NCBI RefSeq assembly: GCF_016862795.1
Contig: NZ_BONQ01000014.1
Location: 204,943-268,942 of the forward strand
Reading direction: 5' to 3'
From: Dactylosporangium siamense
GTDB lineage: Bacteria; Actinomycetota; Actinomycetes; Mycobacteriales; Micromonosporaceae
DNA: 64,000 nt
Part shown: piece by piece, positions 42,161-50,834 of the stretch
How positions within the stretch are numbered: the stretch's first letter is position 1
Layout of the letters: each line of letters starts with the position of its first letter
The notes under the pieces: model-generated
What the model was told of the DNA's origin: nothing
Seen by the model: only the letters and a program-made list of their open reading frames with translations
Database searches by the model: none
Position numbers and translations under genes: made by a program

Positions 42161-43220
42161 TGGTGAAGTCCCGCAGCTCGTAGCTGGAAATATCCGGTTT
42201 CATCGCGACCCGCGGCGGTTTGACCATCCGCAGGCCGTCGATCGCGAACAGCTTGCTGAGGAAGATGTCGGCCTCCTGGATCGCCACGTAGGCGCCCGGG
42301 CACTTGTGCGGCCCGTCGCCGAACGCCAGCCCCGGCCCTTCCACGCCGGTCTCCAGGTTGGCCGTGCTGACGTCGACGTCGACCAACCGGCCCGACGGAA
42401 TCCCGTCGCCGAGCGCCTCCGTCGTGCGCCGCTTGAGGTTGCCGACCACGGGCTCCAGCCGGAGCAACTCGTGCAGGAGCAGCACTCTCGTGGTCTCATC
42501 GCCGCCGGTGTACCGCTGGCGAAGCGCGTCATCGGTGAACAGATGCCACGCGACGACGTTGACGAACTCCCGGGTCGTCACCATGCCGGCCGCGGCGAAC
42601 GTCAGGCACTCCCCCAGGATCTCCCCGTCGCGGCAACCCTCGTCGATCAGGTGCGAGATGAGGTCGTCGCGTCGCTGCCTGCGCCTGGCCTTGACCGCGG
42701 GACGCACGTCGGCGAGGTAGATGCCGAGGAACTGGAAGTTCTGCTTGAGCACCCAGAAGATGCCGTGGAGGCTCGTGAACCCCGGCTTGCCGAACTTCTC
42801 CGGGAAGAACCTGTCCAGGCGCTTGTCCAGGCCCGGGCGGCTCTCCGTCAGGCCGATCACCGCCGACACGACCTCGATCGCCATCCGGAAGCTGAGCTTG
42901 GCGAGGTCCACCGTCGGCTCGGACCGCAGGTGCGCGAGCTGCTCGTCGGCGACCCGCTCCATCAGCTCGCGGTAGTGCTCGTCGACCCGTCTCGGCGTGA
43001 AGTACCTGGCCGTCTGCCGGCGGTGCTCCCGGTGCTCCTCGCCGTCGCGATACAGCACCGGGCGGCGGATGCTCGGCGGCAGCTTCTCCACCGTCTCCAC
43101 GCCGAGGCCCGCCTGCACCGTGCCGGTGCTGCGCAGCACCTCCCTGGCCTGCGCATATCCGGTGACCCGCACCGCCATGCCGTCGGGCTCGTAGCTGCGA
43201 TCGATCTTCCTGCTACTCAT
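42138..43220 (-). CDS. Cytochrome P450
   Basis: 360 residues from ATG 43220, short for the family (about 400), mainly through a brief N-terminus. Visible elements: the I-helix region LTFAAAGMVTTREFVN, K-helix ELLRLEP (ExxR) and the heme-binding loop FGDGPHKCPGAYVA with the Cys thiolate ligand. Soluble class I P450s need a ferredoxin partner, and none is adjacent. The I-helix lacks the usual acidic-Thr pair (MVTTRE), which may affect oxygen activation. The substrate is unknown. It overlaps the convergent ROK gene by 23 bp and diverges from the AlkB-like gene. Confidence 0.9.
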   Translation of the reverse strand: MSSRKIDRSYEPDGMAVRVTGYAQAREVLRSTGTVQAGLGVETVEKLPPSIRRPVLYRDGEEHREHRRQTARYFTPRRVDEHYRELMERVADEQLAHLRSEPTVDLAKLSFRMAIEVVSAVIGLTESRPGLDKRLDRFFPEKFGKPGFTSLHGIFWVLKQNFQFLGIYLADVRPAVKARRRQRRDDLISHLIDEGCRDGEILGECLTFAAAGMVTTREFVNVVAWHLFTDDALRQRYTGGDETTRVLLLHELLRLEPVVGNLKRRTTEALGDGIPSGRLVDVDVSTANLETGVEGPGLAFGDGPHKCPGAYVAIQEADIFLSKLFAIDGLRMVKPPRVAMKPDISSYELRDFTISVRPPA

Positions 43221-43299
43221 GGTGACCCATACGATACGGGTTTGCCGGTTCGGCGTGTTGCTCGTACGTGTGTTCGAAATGCGGTGTAGGCTTGATCGC

Positions 43300-43929
43300 A
43301 TGATGGAGCTCGCGTATCAGCCCTCGATGCTGGACACGGTCATGCCCGCCGTGGGGCCGCTCGCCGGCGGAATGGTGCGCCACGAGCTCAGCCGCGGCGC
43401 CTGGGTCGACCACCTCCCCGGCTGGGTCCTCGGCTCCGACGCGATCCTTTCCGTGTTGCTGGAAGAGGTCGACTGGCGCGCCGAGCGCCGCAAGATGTAT
43501 GACGGCGTCGTCGACGTCCCCCGCCTCCTCCGCTGGTATGGCGAACGCGACGAGCTGCCACACCCGCTGCTCACCGAGGCCCGCCGCGACCTGACCCGGC
43601 ACTACGTCGAGGAGCTCGGTGAGCCCTTCGTCACCGCGGGCATGTGCCTCTACCGCGACGGCCGCGACAGCGTCGCCTGGCACGGTGACACCATCGGCCG
43701 CGGCGCCCGCTTCGACACGATGGTCGCGATCGTCTCGTTCGGCTCCCCACGATCCCTGCTGCTGCGCCCCCGCGGTGGTGGCGACAGCATCCGCTTCCCG
43801 CTCGGCCACGGCGACCTCGTCGTCATGGGCGGCTCCTGCCAGCGCACCTGGGAGCACTCCATCCCGAAGACCGCCCGCCCTGTGGGCCCTCGCGTCAGCG
43901 TGCAGTTCCGCCCCACCGGCGTCGCCTGA
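43300..43929 (+). CDS. AlkB-like Fe(II)/2-oxoglutarate dioxygenase
   Basis: 209 residues from ATG 43300 (ATG 43303 also possible). The iron-binding HxD is in SVAWHGDTIG (about residue 127) and the distal His in WEHSIPK. The 2-oxoglutarate Arg is in GPRVSVQFRPTG. LCLYRD-like (MCLYRDGRDSVAWH) and DLVVMGGSCQRTWEH match AlkB proteins, which repair alkylated bases by oxidative demethylation. TAGGCT lies 7 nt before the start with no Shine-Dalgarno, so the message is probably leaderless. It is divergent from the P450 and has no repair operon around it. Confidence 0.9.
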   Translation: MMELAYQPSMLDTVMPAVGPLAGGMVRHELSRGAWVDHLPGWVLGSDAILSVLLEEVDWRAERRKMYDGVVDVPRLLRWYGERDELPHPLLTEARRDLTRHYVEELGEPFVTAGMCLYRDGRDSVAWHGDTIGRGARFDTMVAIVSFGSPRSLLLRPRGGGDSIRFPLGHGDLVVMGGSCQRTWEHSIPKTARPVGPRVSVQFRPTGVA

Positions 43930-44012
43930 TCGGGTTCGATCCCTCGACGGATGCGGGACGGCCGCGCAACCCGTATCGTGAGACCGGCTCGGATATTGAG
44001 AAGGTGAGCCAC

Positions 44013-44378
44013 ATGAACCAGGGCGATCGTTTCGCGGTGTTCCCGGAGTTGCACATCACGGTCGACCCCCTCCCGAACCAGGCCATCAAGGTCAGGGTGG
44101 CCGGCGAGGTCACCCTGGAGAACGTGGCCCAACTGCGCACCGTCCTGCACCGGGCCATTGACGACGTCCGCGCCACCGCGGTCGAGGTCGACCTGAGCCT
44201 GGTGGCGTTCATCGACTCGACGGGCATCGGCAAGCTGGTCAGCGCCCGGGCCCACGCCCGGTCCAACAACAGCGACCTGTGGATCGTGAACCCCAGCCCG
44301 GGGGTGCGACGGGTGCTGAACCTGCTCGGGCTGATGGAGGTGCTCGGCGCCCCGGACGCCACGGGCACGGCCGCCTGA
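44013..44378 (+). CDS. STAS-domain anti-anti-sigma factor
   Basis: 121 residues from ATG 44013 (AAGG 8 nt upstream; GTG 44004 is an alternative). A single STAS domain: VRVAGEVTLENVAQLRTVL, VEVDLSLVAFIDSTGIGKLVSA and LWIVNPSPGVRRVLNLLGL. The Ser in DSTGIG is the expected phosphorylation site for an RsbW/SpoIIAB-type kinase. No kinase or sigma partner is adjacent, which is common for actinomycete BldG-like paralogues. Confidence 0.92.
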   Translation: MNQGDRFAVFPELHITVDPLPNQAIKVRVAGEVTLENVAQLRTVLHRAIDDVRATAVEVDLSLVAFIDSTGIGKLVSARAHARSNNSDLWIVNPSPGVRRVLNLLGLMEVLGAPDATGTAA

Positions 44379-44390
44379 CCGCTGACTGCG

Positions 44391-44532
44391 GGTTGGCGCA
44401 GGGATTCCGCCGACGCATCGTCCGGCGCCTTACGACGTTCGTCGCTCTTGCCGGGTGGTCGCGCGGGCCGGCGCTCCTTCGATCGCGCATGGGCGTGGAA
44501 GGTCGCTGGTTGGGGTTCGCGTAGGGATTCCG
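44391..44532. repeat. 19-bp direct repeat in a 384-bp intergenic gap
   Basis: GGTTGGCGCAGGGATTCCG (44391-44409) recurs as GGTTCGCGTAGGGATTCCG (44514-44532), with 17 of 19 identical and 123 bp apart. The gap 44379-44762 between the STAS gene and the convergent mannosyltransferase gene contains no gene I can support, only this pair and a short AT-rich patch near 44542-44552. Confidence 0.7.
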
Positions 44533-44762
44533 ACCAGACCTTCAAATATATGCACGTTCGCGCAAGGGGACTTCGGGGTTCCCGCCCGGCCGCTGGCGCG
44601 TCCGTGCGACAGGGTGGCGTGGTCCCGGTCCTGATCCCAAGCCAGGCCCGCACTCACACGATCCAGCACCGTCGAGGTCATCATTCGGTGGTGCCACACC
44701 GCCGTTGGGACCAAGACCCTCGCGAGATCACCGTCATCATGAAGACCGGACGGTCGCGGCGG

Positions 44763-46274
44763 TTACATCCAGCGGGAGCCCAGCCACATCCTGGACAGCC
44801 ATTCAGCGTTGGTGATGTCCACAGCGGCGTAGATCGGATAGAAGTAGGCGAAGCACACCGCGACCAGCGTCACGTACGTCCCGGCGACGATCGCACCGAT
44901 CAGGCGGCGGTCGCTGGTCGGGTTCACGTGGCGGGGCGGGCCGATGATGGCGCCGAGGACGTACACGACGGCGAGGATCAGGAACGGCTCGGCGGGCAGC
45001 GCGTAGAAGGCGAACATCGTGCGGTGCGACGGCATGGACTGGAACCACGGGAGGATGCCGGCGAGGGCGCACGCCATGATGAGCCAGGCGCGGCCGTCGC
45101 GGCGGGCGATCGCGAGCCAGCCCAGCGCGATCAGCGCCGGCAGGAACGACCACCACAGGACCGGGGTGCCGAGCATCAGGACCTGCGAGACGCAGCTGGT
45201 CGCGTCGCAGGGGCCGTCGGTGTTGACGTACATGCTGACGGGGCGGCCGAGCAGCAGCCACATCCACGGCCACGACTGGTAGGGGTGCTTCTCGTGGAGC
45301 GTGGTGTGGAAGCCGTAGGCCTCCTGGTGGTAGTGCCACAGGTTGACCAGCGGGTCGATCAGGCGGTCGTGCGGGAGGCCGTTGGCCTGCGCGTACCAGT
45401 GGCGGAAGTAGCCGTCGTCGGAGGCGAACCAGCCGGTCCAGGTGGCGAGGTAGGTCACGAGGATCAGGGCGCCGAAGACGAGCACCCACCGGCCGTCGCT
45501 CGCGATCGCGGTGTGGAGGGGGTGGCGGGCGCCGGCGGTACGGCGGGCGCTGGCCTCGAAGACGACGGTCAGGGCGGCGAAGAGCAGGATGTACCACAGG
45601 GCGCTCCACTTGACGCCGGCGGCGAGGCCGAGGGAGACGGCGCAGGCCAGGCGATACCAGGGGATGCCGAGCCGGGGGTGGTCGGGGTCGCCGCCGGTCT
45701 CCAGCAGCCTGAGCCACTGGGCGCGGCGGTGTTCGCGGTCCAGGACCAGGAAGTAGAACGCGACCACGATCCAGAACATCAGGAAGATGTCCAGCAACGC
45801 CGCCCGCGACAGCACGAAATGCATGCCGTCCAGCGACATCAACAACCCCGCCGTCGCCGCCAGCAACGTCGAACGGAACAACCGCCGCGCCGCCAGGACG
45901 ATCAGCAGGATCGACACCACCCCGACCGTGACCGCCGCGATCCGCCACCCGAACGAGTTGTACCCGAAGATCTGCTCGCCGAGCCCGATCATCCACTTCC
46001 CCAGCGGCGGATGCACCACATACTGCGGGGTGCTGTCCTCCGGGTTCCACTCCACCCCGTGCTGCAACAGGTCCCACGCCTCGTTCGCGTAGTAGACCTC
46101 GTCGAAGATCGTCTCCTTCGGATGCGACAGATTCACCATCCGCAGCAGCAGACCGATCCCCGTGACCAGGATCGCCGCCAACCAGAACCCCGGCGTGGCG
46201 GGTGCGGGCCGGGCGAGCCGGCGACGGACCACGTCGGCGACCGGGGACGGCACGGTCTGGGCATCCGAGGTCAT
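44763..46274 (-). CDS. Dolichyl/polyprenyl-phosphate-mannose protein mannosyltransferase (PMT, GT39)
   Basis: 503 residues, polytopic with about ten or more TM helices. The N-terminal luminal loop has the catalytic-type acidic pair in KETIFDEVYYANEAW (Asp-Glu), followed by YVVHPPLGKWMIGLGE. SLDGMHFVLSRAALLDIFLMFW and GVKWSALW are conserved PMT segments. The enzyme transfers mannose from polyprenyl-phosphate to Ser/Thr of exported proteins during Sec translocation, as in Mycobacterium and Streptomyces Pmt. Length fits the family. It is monocistronic here, 59 bp from the next gene. Confidence 0.93.
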   Translation of the reverse strand: MTSDAQTVPSPVADVVRRRLARPAPATPGFWLAAILVTGIGLLLRMVNLSHPKETIFDEVYYANEAWDLLQHGVEWNPEDSTPQYVVHPPLGKWMIGLGEQIFGYNSFGWRIAAVTVGVVSILLIVLAARRLFRSTLLAATAGLLMSLDGMHFVLSRAALLDIFLMFWIVVAFYFLVLDREHRRAQWLRLLETGGDPDHPRLGIPWYRLACAVSLGLAAGVKWSALWYILLFAALTVVFEASARRTAGARHPLHTAIASDGRWVLVFGALILVTYLATWTGWFASDDGYFRHWYAQANGLPHDRLIDPLVNLWHYHQEAYGFHTTLHEKHPYQSWPWMWLLLGRPVSMYVNTDGPCDATSCVSQVLMLGTPVLWWSFLPALIALGWLAIARRDGRAWLIMACALAGILPWFQSMPSHRTMFAFYALPAEPFLILAVVYVLGAIIGPPRHVNPTSDRRLIGAIVAGTYVTLVAVCFAYFYPIYAAVDITNAEWLSRMWLGSRWM

Positions 46275-46333
46275 CCGGTGATCGTAGGGGTGCGGCCCGT
46301 CCGGGCGGGGACCCGACCTACGAAAAACCCGAC

Positions 46334-47380
46334 CTACGGAGAGCCGGCCAGTCGGATCTGGACGTTCTCATAGCCGGACGGCGGCGGCACGTAGCCCGGC
46401 GGCGGGACGTAGGGGTGCAGCCGGACGCCTGGACGCGCTTCGCGGAAGCGGGCCAGGGCCGTGTCGGTCACCGCCGTGCGCCGCAGGTCGAGCACGGCCA
46501 GGTCGAGCCGGTCGAGCGCGGGGATGATCGCGTCGGTGACGGGGGTACCGCTCAGGTCGAGGAACCGCAGCCCCGCGACGCCCTCCAGGAGCCGCTCCAC
46601 GTCCCGGTCGGTGCCGCGGGCGAGGTGCAGGTCCAGGCTGTCCAGCTCGTCGACCTGAGCGGACCCGGCGAGCTCGCCGGCGGTGATCCGCAGGCCCCGC
46701 ACGGACGCGGGCACGGCACCGTGCGGCGGGAGGATGGCCGGCGCGTGCAGCCGGAGGACCCGCAGCTTCGGGAAGCGGGCGAAGATCGAGAGGTCCCCGA
46801 GCGTCCACATCCCGTGTTCGAGGATCTCCAGGTTCGGCAGGGCCGGCAGGGTGGTGTCGAGGTCGCCGGTCATGAGGGTCAGCGACCGCACCACGTCGGG
46901 CCGGGTCGCCAGCCGGCGCAGGTCGGCGGCGTCCCAGCACTCGGCGACCGCGCGGAGGTTGAACGGGACCTCGTCACGGCCGAACCCCATCGTCGGCCCG
47001 CCCACGTTGAACGGTGGCAGCTCCACCGGGCCCTGCGGGGACGGGTCGAATCGGCCGCAGCAGACGAGCTCGACGACCGTCGCATCGCCGGTCTCGTCGA
47101 CGACCGCGACGTTGATCCACTGCGGGACGCGGCCGTCGCGCCACAGCTCGGCCAGGGCCGTCTCCGCGTCGCACCGGTGCAGCGCCACCGCCCGCTCGAC
47201 CGAGCTGTCCTGCGGGTAGCGCACCTCGCTCGGCGCCGGCGGGTTGCCGTCGTAGGACTGGTTGAGCCGCACCCGGAACAGCAGCGGCGCCGGGAGCGGC
47301 TCGATCACCATCGGCAGCGCGATCTCCCGCGCGGCCGCCGCCGACGCCGCGAACCGGGCGGCGAACTCGTCGCGATCCAC
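46334..47380 (-). CDS. LRR-like hypothetical protein
   Basis: 348 residues, no signal peptide or TM segment. The N-terminal half has no motif I know (RFDPSPQGPVELPPFNVGGPTMGFGRDEV). The second half has leucine-rich-repeat-like units about 20-25 residues long: LPNLEILEHGMWTLGDLSIFARFP, LRVLRLHAPAILPP, LDSLDLHLARG, LRFLDLSGTPVTDAIIPAL, LAVLDLRRTAVTDTALARF. It ends with a Pro-rich tail (PYVPPPGYVPPPSGYE). Probably a cytosolic interaction protein of unknown partner. It lies 10 bp after the sugar permease gene in the same direction, so it may ride on that operon. Confidence 0.65.
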   Translation of the reverse strand: MDRDEFAARFAASAAAAREIALPMVIEPLPAPLLFRVRLNQSYDGNPPAPSEVRYPQDSSVERAVALHRCDAETALAELWRDGRVPQWINVAVVDETGDATVVELVCCGRFDPSPQGPVELPPFNVGGPTMGFGRDEVPFNLRAVAECWDAADLRRLATRPDVVRSLTLMTGDLDTTLPALPNLEILEHGMWTLGDLSIFARFPKLRVLRLHAPAILPPHGAVPASVRGLRITAGELAGSAQVDELDSLDLHLARGTDRDVERLLEGVAGLRFLDLSGTPVTDAIIPALDRLDLAVLDLRRTAVTDTALARFREARPGVRLHPYVPPPGYVPPPSGYENVQIRLAGSP

Positions 47381-47390
47381 GCCGTCGAAT

Positions 47391-48260
47391 CTACTTGAGG
47401 TGCCCCGCGGTGAGGCCGGACTGGACCTGGCGCTGGAAGACGAGGTACAGGATGAGCACGGGCAGCATCGCGATCGCCATACCGGCGAACAGGGCGCTGT
47501 AGTCGCCGGCGTACCCCTGGTTGATGGTGAGCGCGGTCAGCCCCTGGGTGAGGACCCATTTCCTCTCCGCGCCCTGGCCCTGCATGAGCACGATCGGCAG
47601 CACGTACTGGTTCCAGTGCCCGAGCAGGTTGAAGATGCCGACGCTGATCAGGCCGGGACGGGCCATCGGCAGCATGATCCGGAAGAAGAGGCCCCAGTGG
47701 GAGCAGCCGTCCACCATCGCCGCCTCGGCGACCTCCGACGGCAGCGTGCGGAAGAACGCGGTGAGGAAGAAGACGGTGAACGGCAGGGAGTACGCCGTGT
47801 AGACCAGGATCAGGCCGAGGTGGGTGGAGAGCAGGCCGAGGTTCTTCACCACGAAGAACAGCGGGACCAGCGCCAGGAAGACCGGGAACATCATGCCGCC
47901 GACGAACACGAAGTAGATCGTCCGGCTGAACTTGAAGGTGTACCGGGCCAGCACGTAGGCGGCCATCGCGCCGAGCAGCATCGTGAGCACCAGCGCGCCG
48001 GAGACGACGACTGCGGTGTTGAGGAAGTACCGGCCGATGTTCGCCTCGGTCCAGGCACGGACCCAGTTGTCGAACCGCAGCTTCGCCGGCAGGCTCCACG
48101 CGCTGGTGAGGATCTCCCGGTCGTCCTTGAACGAGCTGACCAACGCCCACACGAGCGGGAACGTGGTCAGCACCGCCCACCCGACGAGGAAGGTGTGGGA
48201 GAAGGCGTTGACGACGCCGAAGCGCCCCCGTGGCGCTCGACGTCGCATGTCGGGCCTCAC
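47391..48260 (-). CDS. ngcG: Sugar ABC transporter permease, NgcG/MalG-like
   Basis: 289 residues, six TM segments, GTG start overlapping the upstream permease stop (GTGA). The cytoplasmic EAA loop is EVAEAAMVDGCSHWGLFFRIMLPMARPGLI, where the ATPase docks. It is the second of two permeases after a GlcNAc-type binding protein, the gene order of ngcEFG in Streptomyces. No ATPase gene is present; such importers borrow the shared MsiK ATPase encoded elsewhere. Symbol by synteny and binding-protein type. Confidence 0.85.
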   Translation of the reverse strand: MRPDMRRRAPRGRFGVVNAFSHTFLVGWAVLTTFPLVWALVSSFKDDREILTSAWSLPAKLRFDNWVRAWTEANIGRYFLNTAVVVSGALVLTMLLGAMAAYVLARYTFKFSRTIYFVFVGGMMFPVFLALVPLFFVVKNLGLLSTHLGLILVYTAYSLPFTVFFLTAFFRTLPSEVAEAAMVDGCSHWGLFFRIMLPMARPGLISVGIFNLLGHWNQYVLPIVLMQGQGAERKWVLTQGLTALTINQGYAGDYSALFAGMAIAMLPVLILYLVFQRQVQSGLTAGHLK

Positions 48261-49165
48261 AGTTCGATCCGGTCACGGCGGGTCATGCGCAGCGACACGA
48301 CCGCGATGGACAGCGTCAGGAAGAACATCGCGACCCCGATCGCGGAGGCGTAACCGAACTTGGACTCGTTCATGGCGTCGCCGTAGAGGCGCAGCCCGAT
48401 GACGTCGGAGCTGTTGCCCGGCCCGCCCTCGGTGATGATCTGCACGATGGCGAAGGCGTCGATCGCCAGGATCGCCAGGTACACCCACGCCACCTGGATC
48501 GTGTCCCACAGCAGCGGCACCGTGATCTTGCGCAGGGTCTCGCCGCGTTCGGCGCCGTCCAGCAGCGCCGCCTCGTAGATCTCCCTGGGGATCGACTGCA
48601 TGGCGGCGTTGAACAGCACGACGTAGAAGCCGACGTTGCTCCACACCATGACGGCCAGGACACACCAGAACGCCAGGTCGGGATCGCCGAGCCAGGGTTT
48701 GGCCAGGCCGTCCAGCCCGATCCCGCGGAGGAAGCCGTTCAGCATGCCGCTGCGCGGGGCGTACACCTCCTTCCACAGCACGCCGATGATCGCCACCGAC
48801 AGCACCTGGGGGAAGAAGTAGACGATGCGGTAGAAGGCGGCGCCACGGACGCCGCGGACGCCCGCCTTCCCGGACTGGCCGCCGACGCTGAGCATCGACG
48901 CGAAGAACAACGCCAGCACGATCGTGATGATCGGCAGTGCCACGAGGATGATGGCGTTGTTCTTCAGCGCGTTCCACACGTAGTGGTCGTGCAGGAGCCG
49001 GGTGAAGTTCTCCGGCCCCACGTATTCGTACGTCGGCGACAGGCCCCGCCAGTTGGTCAGCGAGATCTGGAACGCCTGCAGGTACGGCGAGAGGACGAAC
49101 ACGGCGTACAGCGCCAGCGGCGGTACGAGAAACGTGAAGACGAACAGGCGCCTGCCGTGCCGCAT
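48257..49165 (-). CDS. ngcF: Sugar ABC transporter permease, NgcF/MalF-like
   Basis: 302 residues with six TM segments and a MalF-type EAA loop (EIYEAALLDGAERGETLRKITVPLLWDTI). The N-terminus FVFTFLVPPLALYAVFVLSPYLQAFQISLTNWRG is typical of CUT1 permeases. It lies 3 bp after the binding-protein gene and overlaps the second permease, forming a three-gene unit. Confidence 0.87.
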   Translation of the reverse strand: MRHGRRLFVFTFLVPPLALYAVFVLSPYLQAFQISLTNWRGLSPTYEYVGPENFTRLLHDHYVWNALKNNAIILVALPIITIVLALFFASMLSVGGQSGKAGVRGVRGAAFYRIVYFFPQVLSVAIIGVLWKEVYAPRSGMLNGFLRGIGLDGLAKPWLGDPDLAFWCVLAVMVWSNVGFYVVLFNAAMQSIPREIYEAALLDGAERGETLRKITVPLLWDTIQVAWVYLAILAIDAFAIVQIITEGGPGNSSDVIGLRLYGDAMNESKFGYASAIGVAMFFLTLSIAVVSLRMTRRDRIEL

Positions 49166-49168
49166 CGA

Positions 49169-50581
49169 TCAGCTCCGCTTGTACTTCGTGATCGACGTGT
49201 CCTTGGCGATCTCGTCGGCGCCCTTCTGGCACGCGTCCACGAACTGCTGCGCGTTGATCCGCTTGGTGAACAGGTCCCCGCAGGCCGCGTCGACGAGGTT
49301 GCGCTCCAGCTTGCGGTAGAAGGAGTTGTACACCCAGTTGAAGCCCTTGTCGCCGGACGCCTTCAGCGCCTTGGTGACGCTGGTGAGGCCGGGCGGCAGC
49401 TCGACACCCTCCTCGGCACCGGCGACGCAGGTCAGGCTCGAGGTCTTCTTCGTGAAGTCCGAGGCGCCCTTCTTCGACAGCATGATGCGCATCAGCTCCA
49501 TGCCGCCGTTGGCGTTCTTGGCCTTCGCCGGGACGATGTACGGCTCACCCGCCGTGCCCCGCAGCGCCGCGAACGGCAGCTTGTCGCCGGAGGTCAGGCT
49601 CGGCGTCGGCGCGATCGCCATCCTGAACGCGGGCGGCGTGACCTTCTTCTGCTCGCTCTCCAGCCATGAGCCGCAGGAGATGAACACGGCCTTGCCCAGC
49701 GACCACTCGGTCTGCGACTGGATGTGGTCCAGGCCCTCCGAGCCGGGCAGGATGAAGCCGTCCACGGCCAGCTGCGAGTACGCGTCGGCGGCGGTCTTGA
49801 TGGCCTCGTGCTTCCACGCGTTGGGTTCGAGGTTGTCGATGGCGAGCAGGATCTCCGGCCCGGCCAGCTTCGCCGCCGCGGACAGGATCGGCCAGCTCAT
49901 GTAGCGCGGGTGCTTGCCCTGGTACGTCCAGGGCGCGAGGCCGGCCGCCTTGATGGTCTTGCACAGGGCGATCATCTCGTCCCAGGTCTTCGGGTACTGC
50001 CAGCCCTTGTCGGCGAGGAGCTTCTCGTCGTACCAGATGCCGTAGGCGGTGTACGCGTAGTTGAGCGAGAACACCTTGCCGTTGTAGGTGCCCGGCAGCA
50101 GCGATCCGGGCAGCAGCGTGTCGCGGACCTTCTTGCCCGGCACGTCGAGGCTCGGCGCGTCGAGCAGCGGGGCGAGGTCGGTGAGCGCGTTCTGCGAGAC
50201 GAGCCCGTTGAAGTCGATCTGCGCCGCGCCGGAGTTGTTGATGAAGTCGGGTGGGCTGCCGTCGACGAACCGTGGCTGCAGCGTCTTGCTGATCTCCGCG
50301 GTGGCGGAGTGCTTGATCTCCGCCTTCGGGTACTTCTCCTTGTACATGGCCTCGTGGGCCTTGGCGTAGTCCTCGCCGAAGCCACCGTTGAAGATGACGA
50401 CCTCGAGCGGGGCGTCGTCCTTGACACCGAGCGGGTTGACGTTGGTCTTGTCGTCCTGCTCGGTCTTGGTGTCCCCGTCGCCGCCGCCCATGGCGCAGGC
50501 GCTCAGCGCGGCCGGGGCGGTGGCCAGCAGCCCGGCGGCAGCCGCCGTCTGCAGGACGCCCCTGCGGGTCAACGTGTTCAT
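49169..50581 (-). CDS. ngcE: GlcNAc/chitobiose-type ABC solute-binding lipoprotein, NgcE-like
   Basis: 470 residues. The signal region carries twin arginines (TLTRRGVLQTAAAAG) and a lipobox ending LSAC at about residue 29, so it is a Tat- or Sec-exported lipoprotein. The mature part is CUT1 family 1: LEVVIFNGGFGEDYAKAHEAMYKEKYP, PDFINNSGAAQIDFNGLVSQNALTDL, TYNGKVFSLNYAYTAYGIWYDEKLLADKGW, matching NgcE of streptomycetes, which binds N-acetylglucosamine and diacetylchitobiose. Neighbouring amino-sugar kinase, RpiR and MurQ genes support this specificity. Transcribed first in the operon. Confidence 0.87.
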   Translation of the reverse strand: MNTLTRRGVLQTAAAAGLLATAPAALSACAMGGGDGDTKTEQDDKTNVNPLGVKDDAPLEVVIFNGGFGEDYAKAHEAMYKEKYPKAEIKHSATAEISKTLQPRFVDGSPPDFINNSGAAQIDFNGLVSQNALTDLAPLLDAPSLDVPGKKVRDTLLPGSLLPGTYNGKVFSLNYAYTAYGIWYDEKLLADKGWQYPKTWDEMIALCKTIKAAGLAPWTYQGKHPRYMSWPILSAAAKLAGPEILLAIDNLEPNAWKHEAIKTAADAYSQLAVDGFILPGSEGLDHIQSQTEWSLGKAVFISCGSWLESEQKKVTPPAFRMAIAPTPSLTSGDKLPFAALRGTAGEPYIVPAKAKNANGGMELMRIMLSKKGASDFTKKTSSLTCVAGAEEGVELPPGLTSVTKALKASGDKGFNWVYNSFYRKLERNLVDAACGDLFTKRINAQQFVDACQKGADEIAKDTSITKYKRS

Positions 50582-50733
50582 CCGTCGTGCTCCTTCGTGG
50601 GGGTTCGAGGGGGCGCTCGCTGATGACGAGAATGAAGGTTTCCAACGGAAGTTTCAAGAGTCGGAAGATTCCTGCCAACTGGCGGTCCGGCAGCGGCGGC
50701 GGGCCCTGCGGCACCACCCCAGGGGCCGCGATC

Positions 50734-50762
50734 ATGCTTGTCGACCTGCCCATATATGTCAA
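50734..50762 (-). promoter_or_regulatory. Promoter of ngcEFG
   Basis: Minus-strand TTGACA (50762-50757), 17-bp spacer, AAGCAT (50739-50734). Start would leave a leader of about 150 nt, within which AACGGAAGTTTC (50644-50655) resembles AACGGAAACTTTC at the RpiR operator. The 253-bp gap 50582-50834 contains no other gene. Confidence 0.6.
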
Positions 50763-50834
50763 TGTCGAAGTATGCACGCGGCCACGGCGAACCTTGCCGC
50801 CCGGTAAAATATTGACGAAATCGTTGCCGGACCA

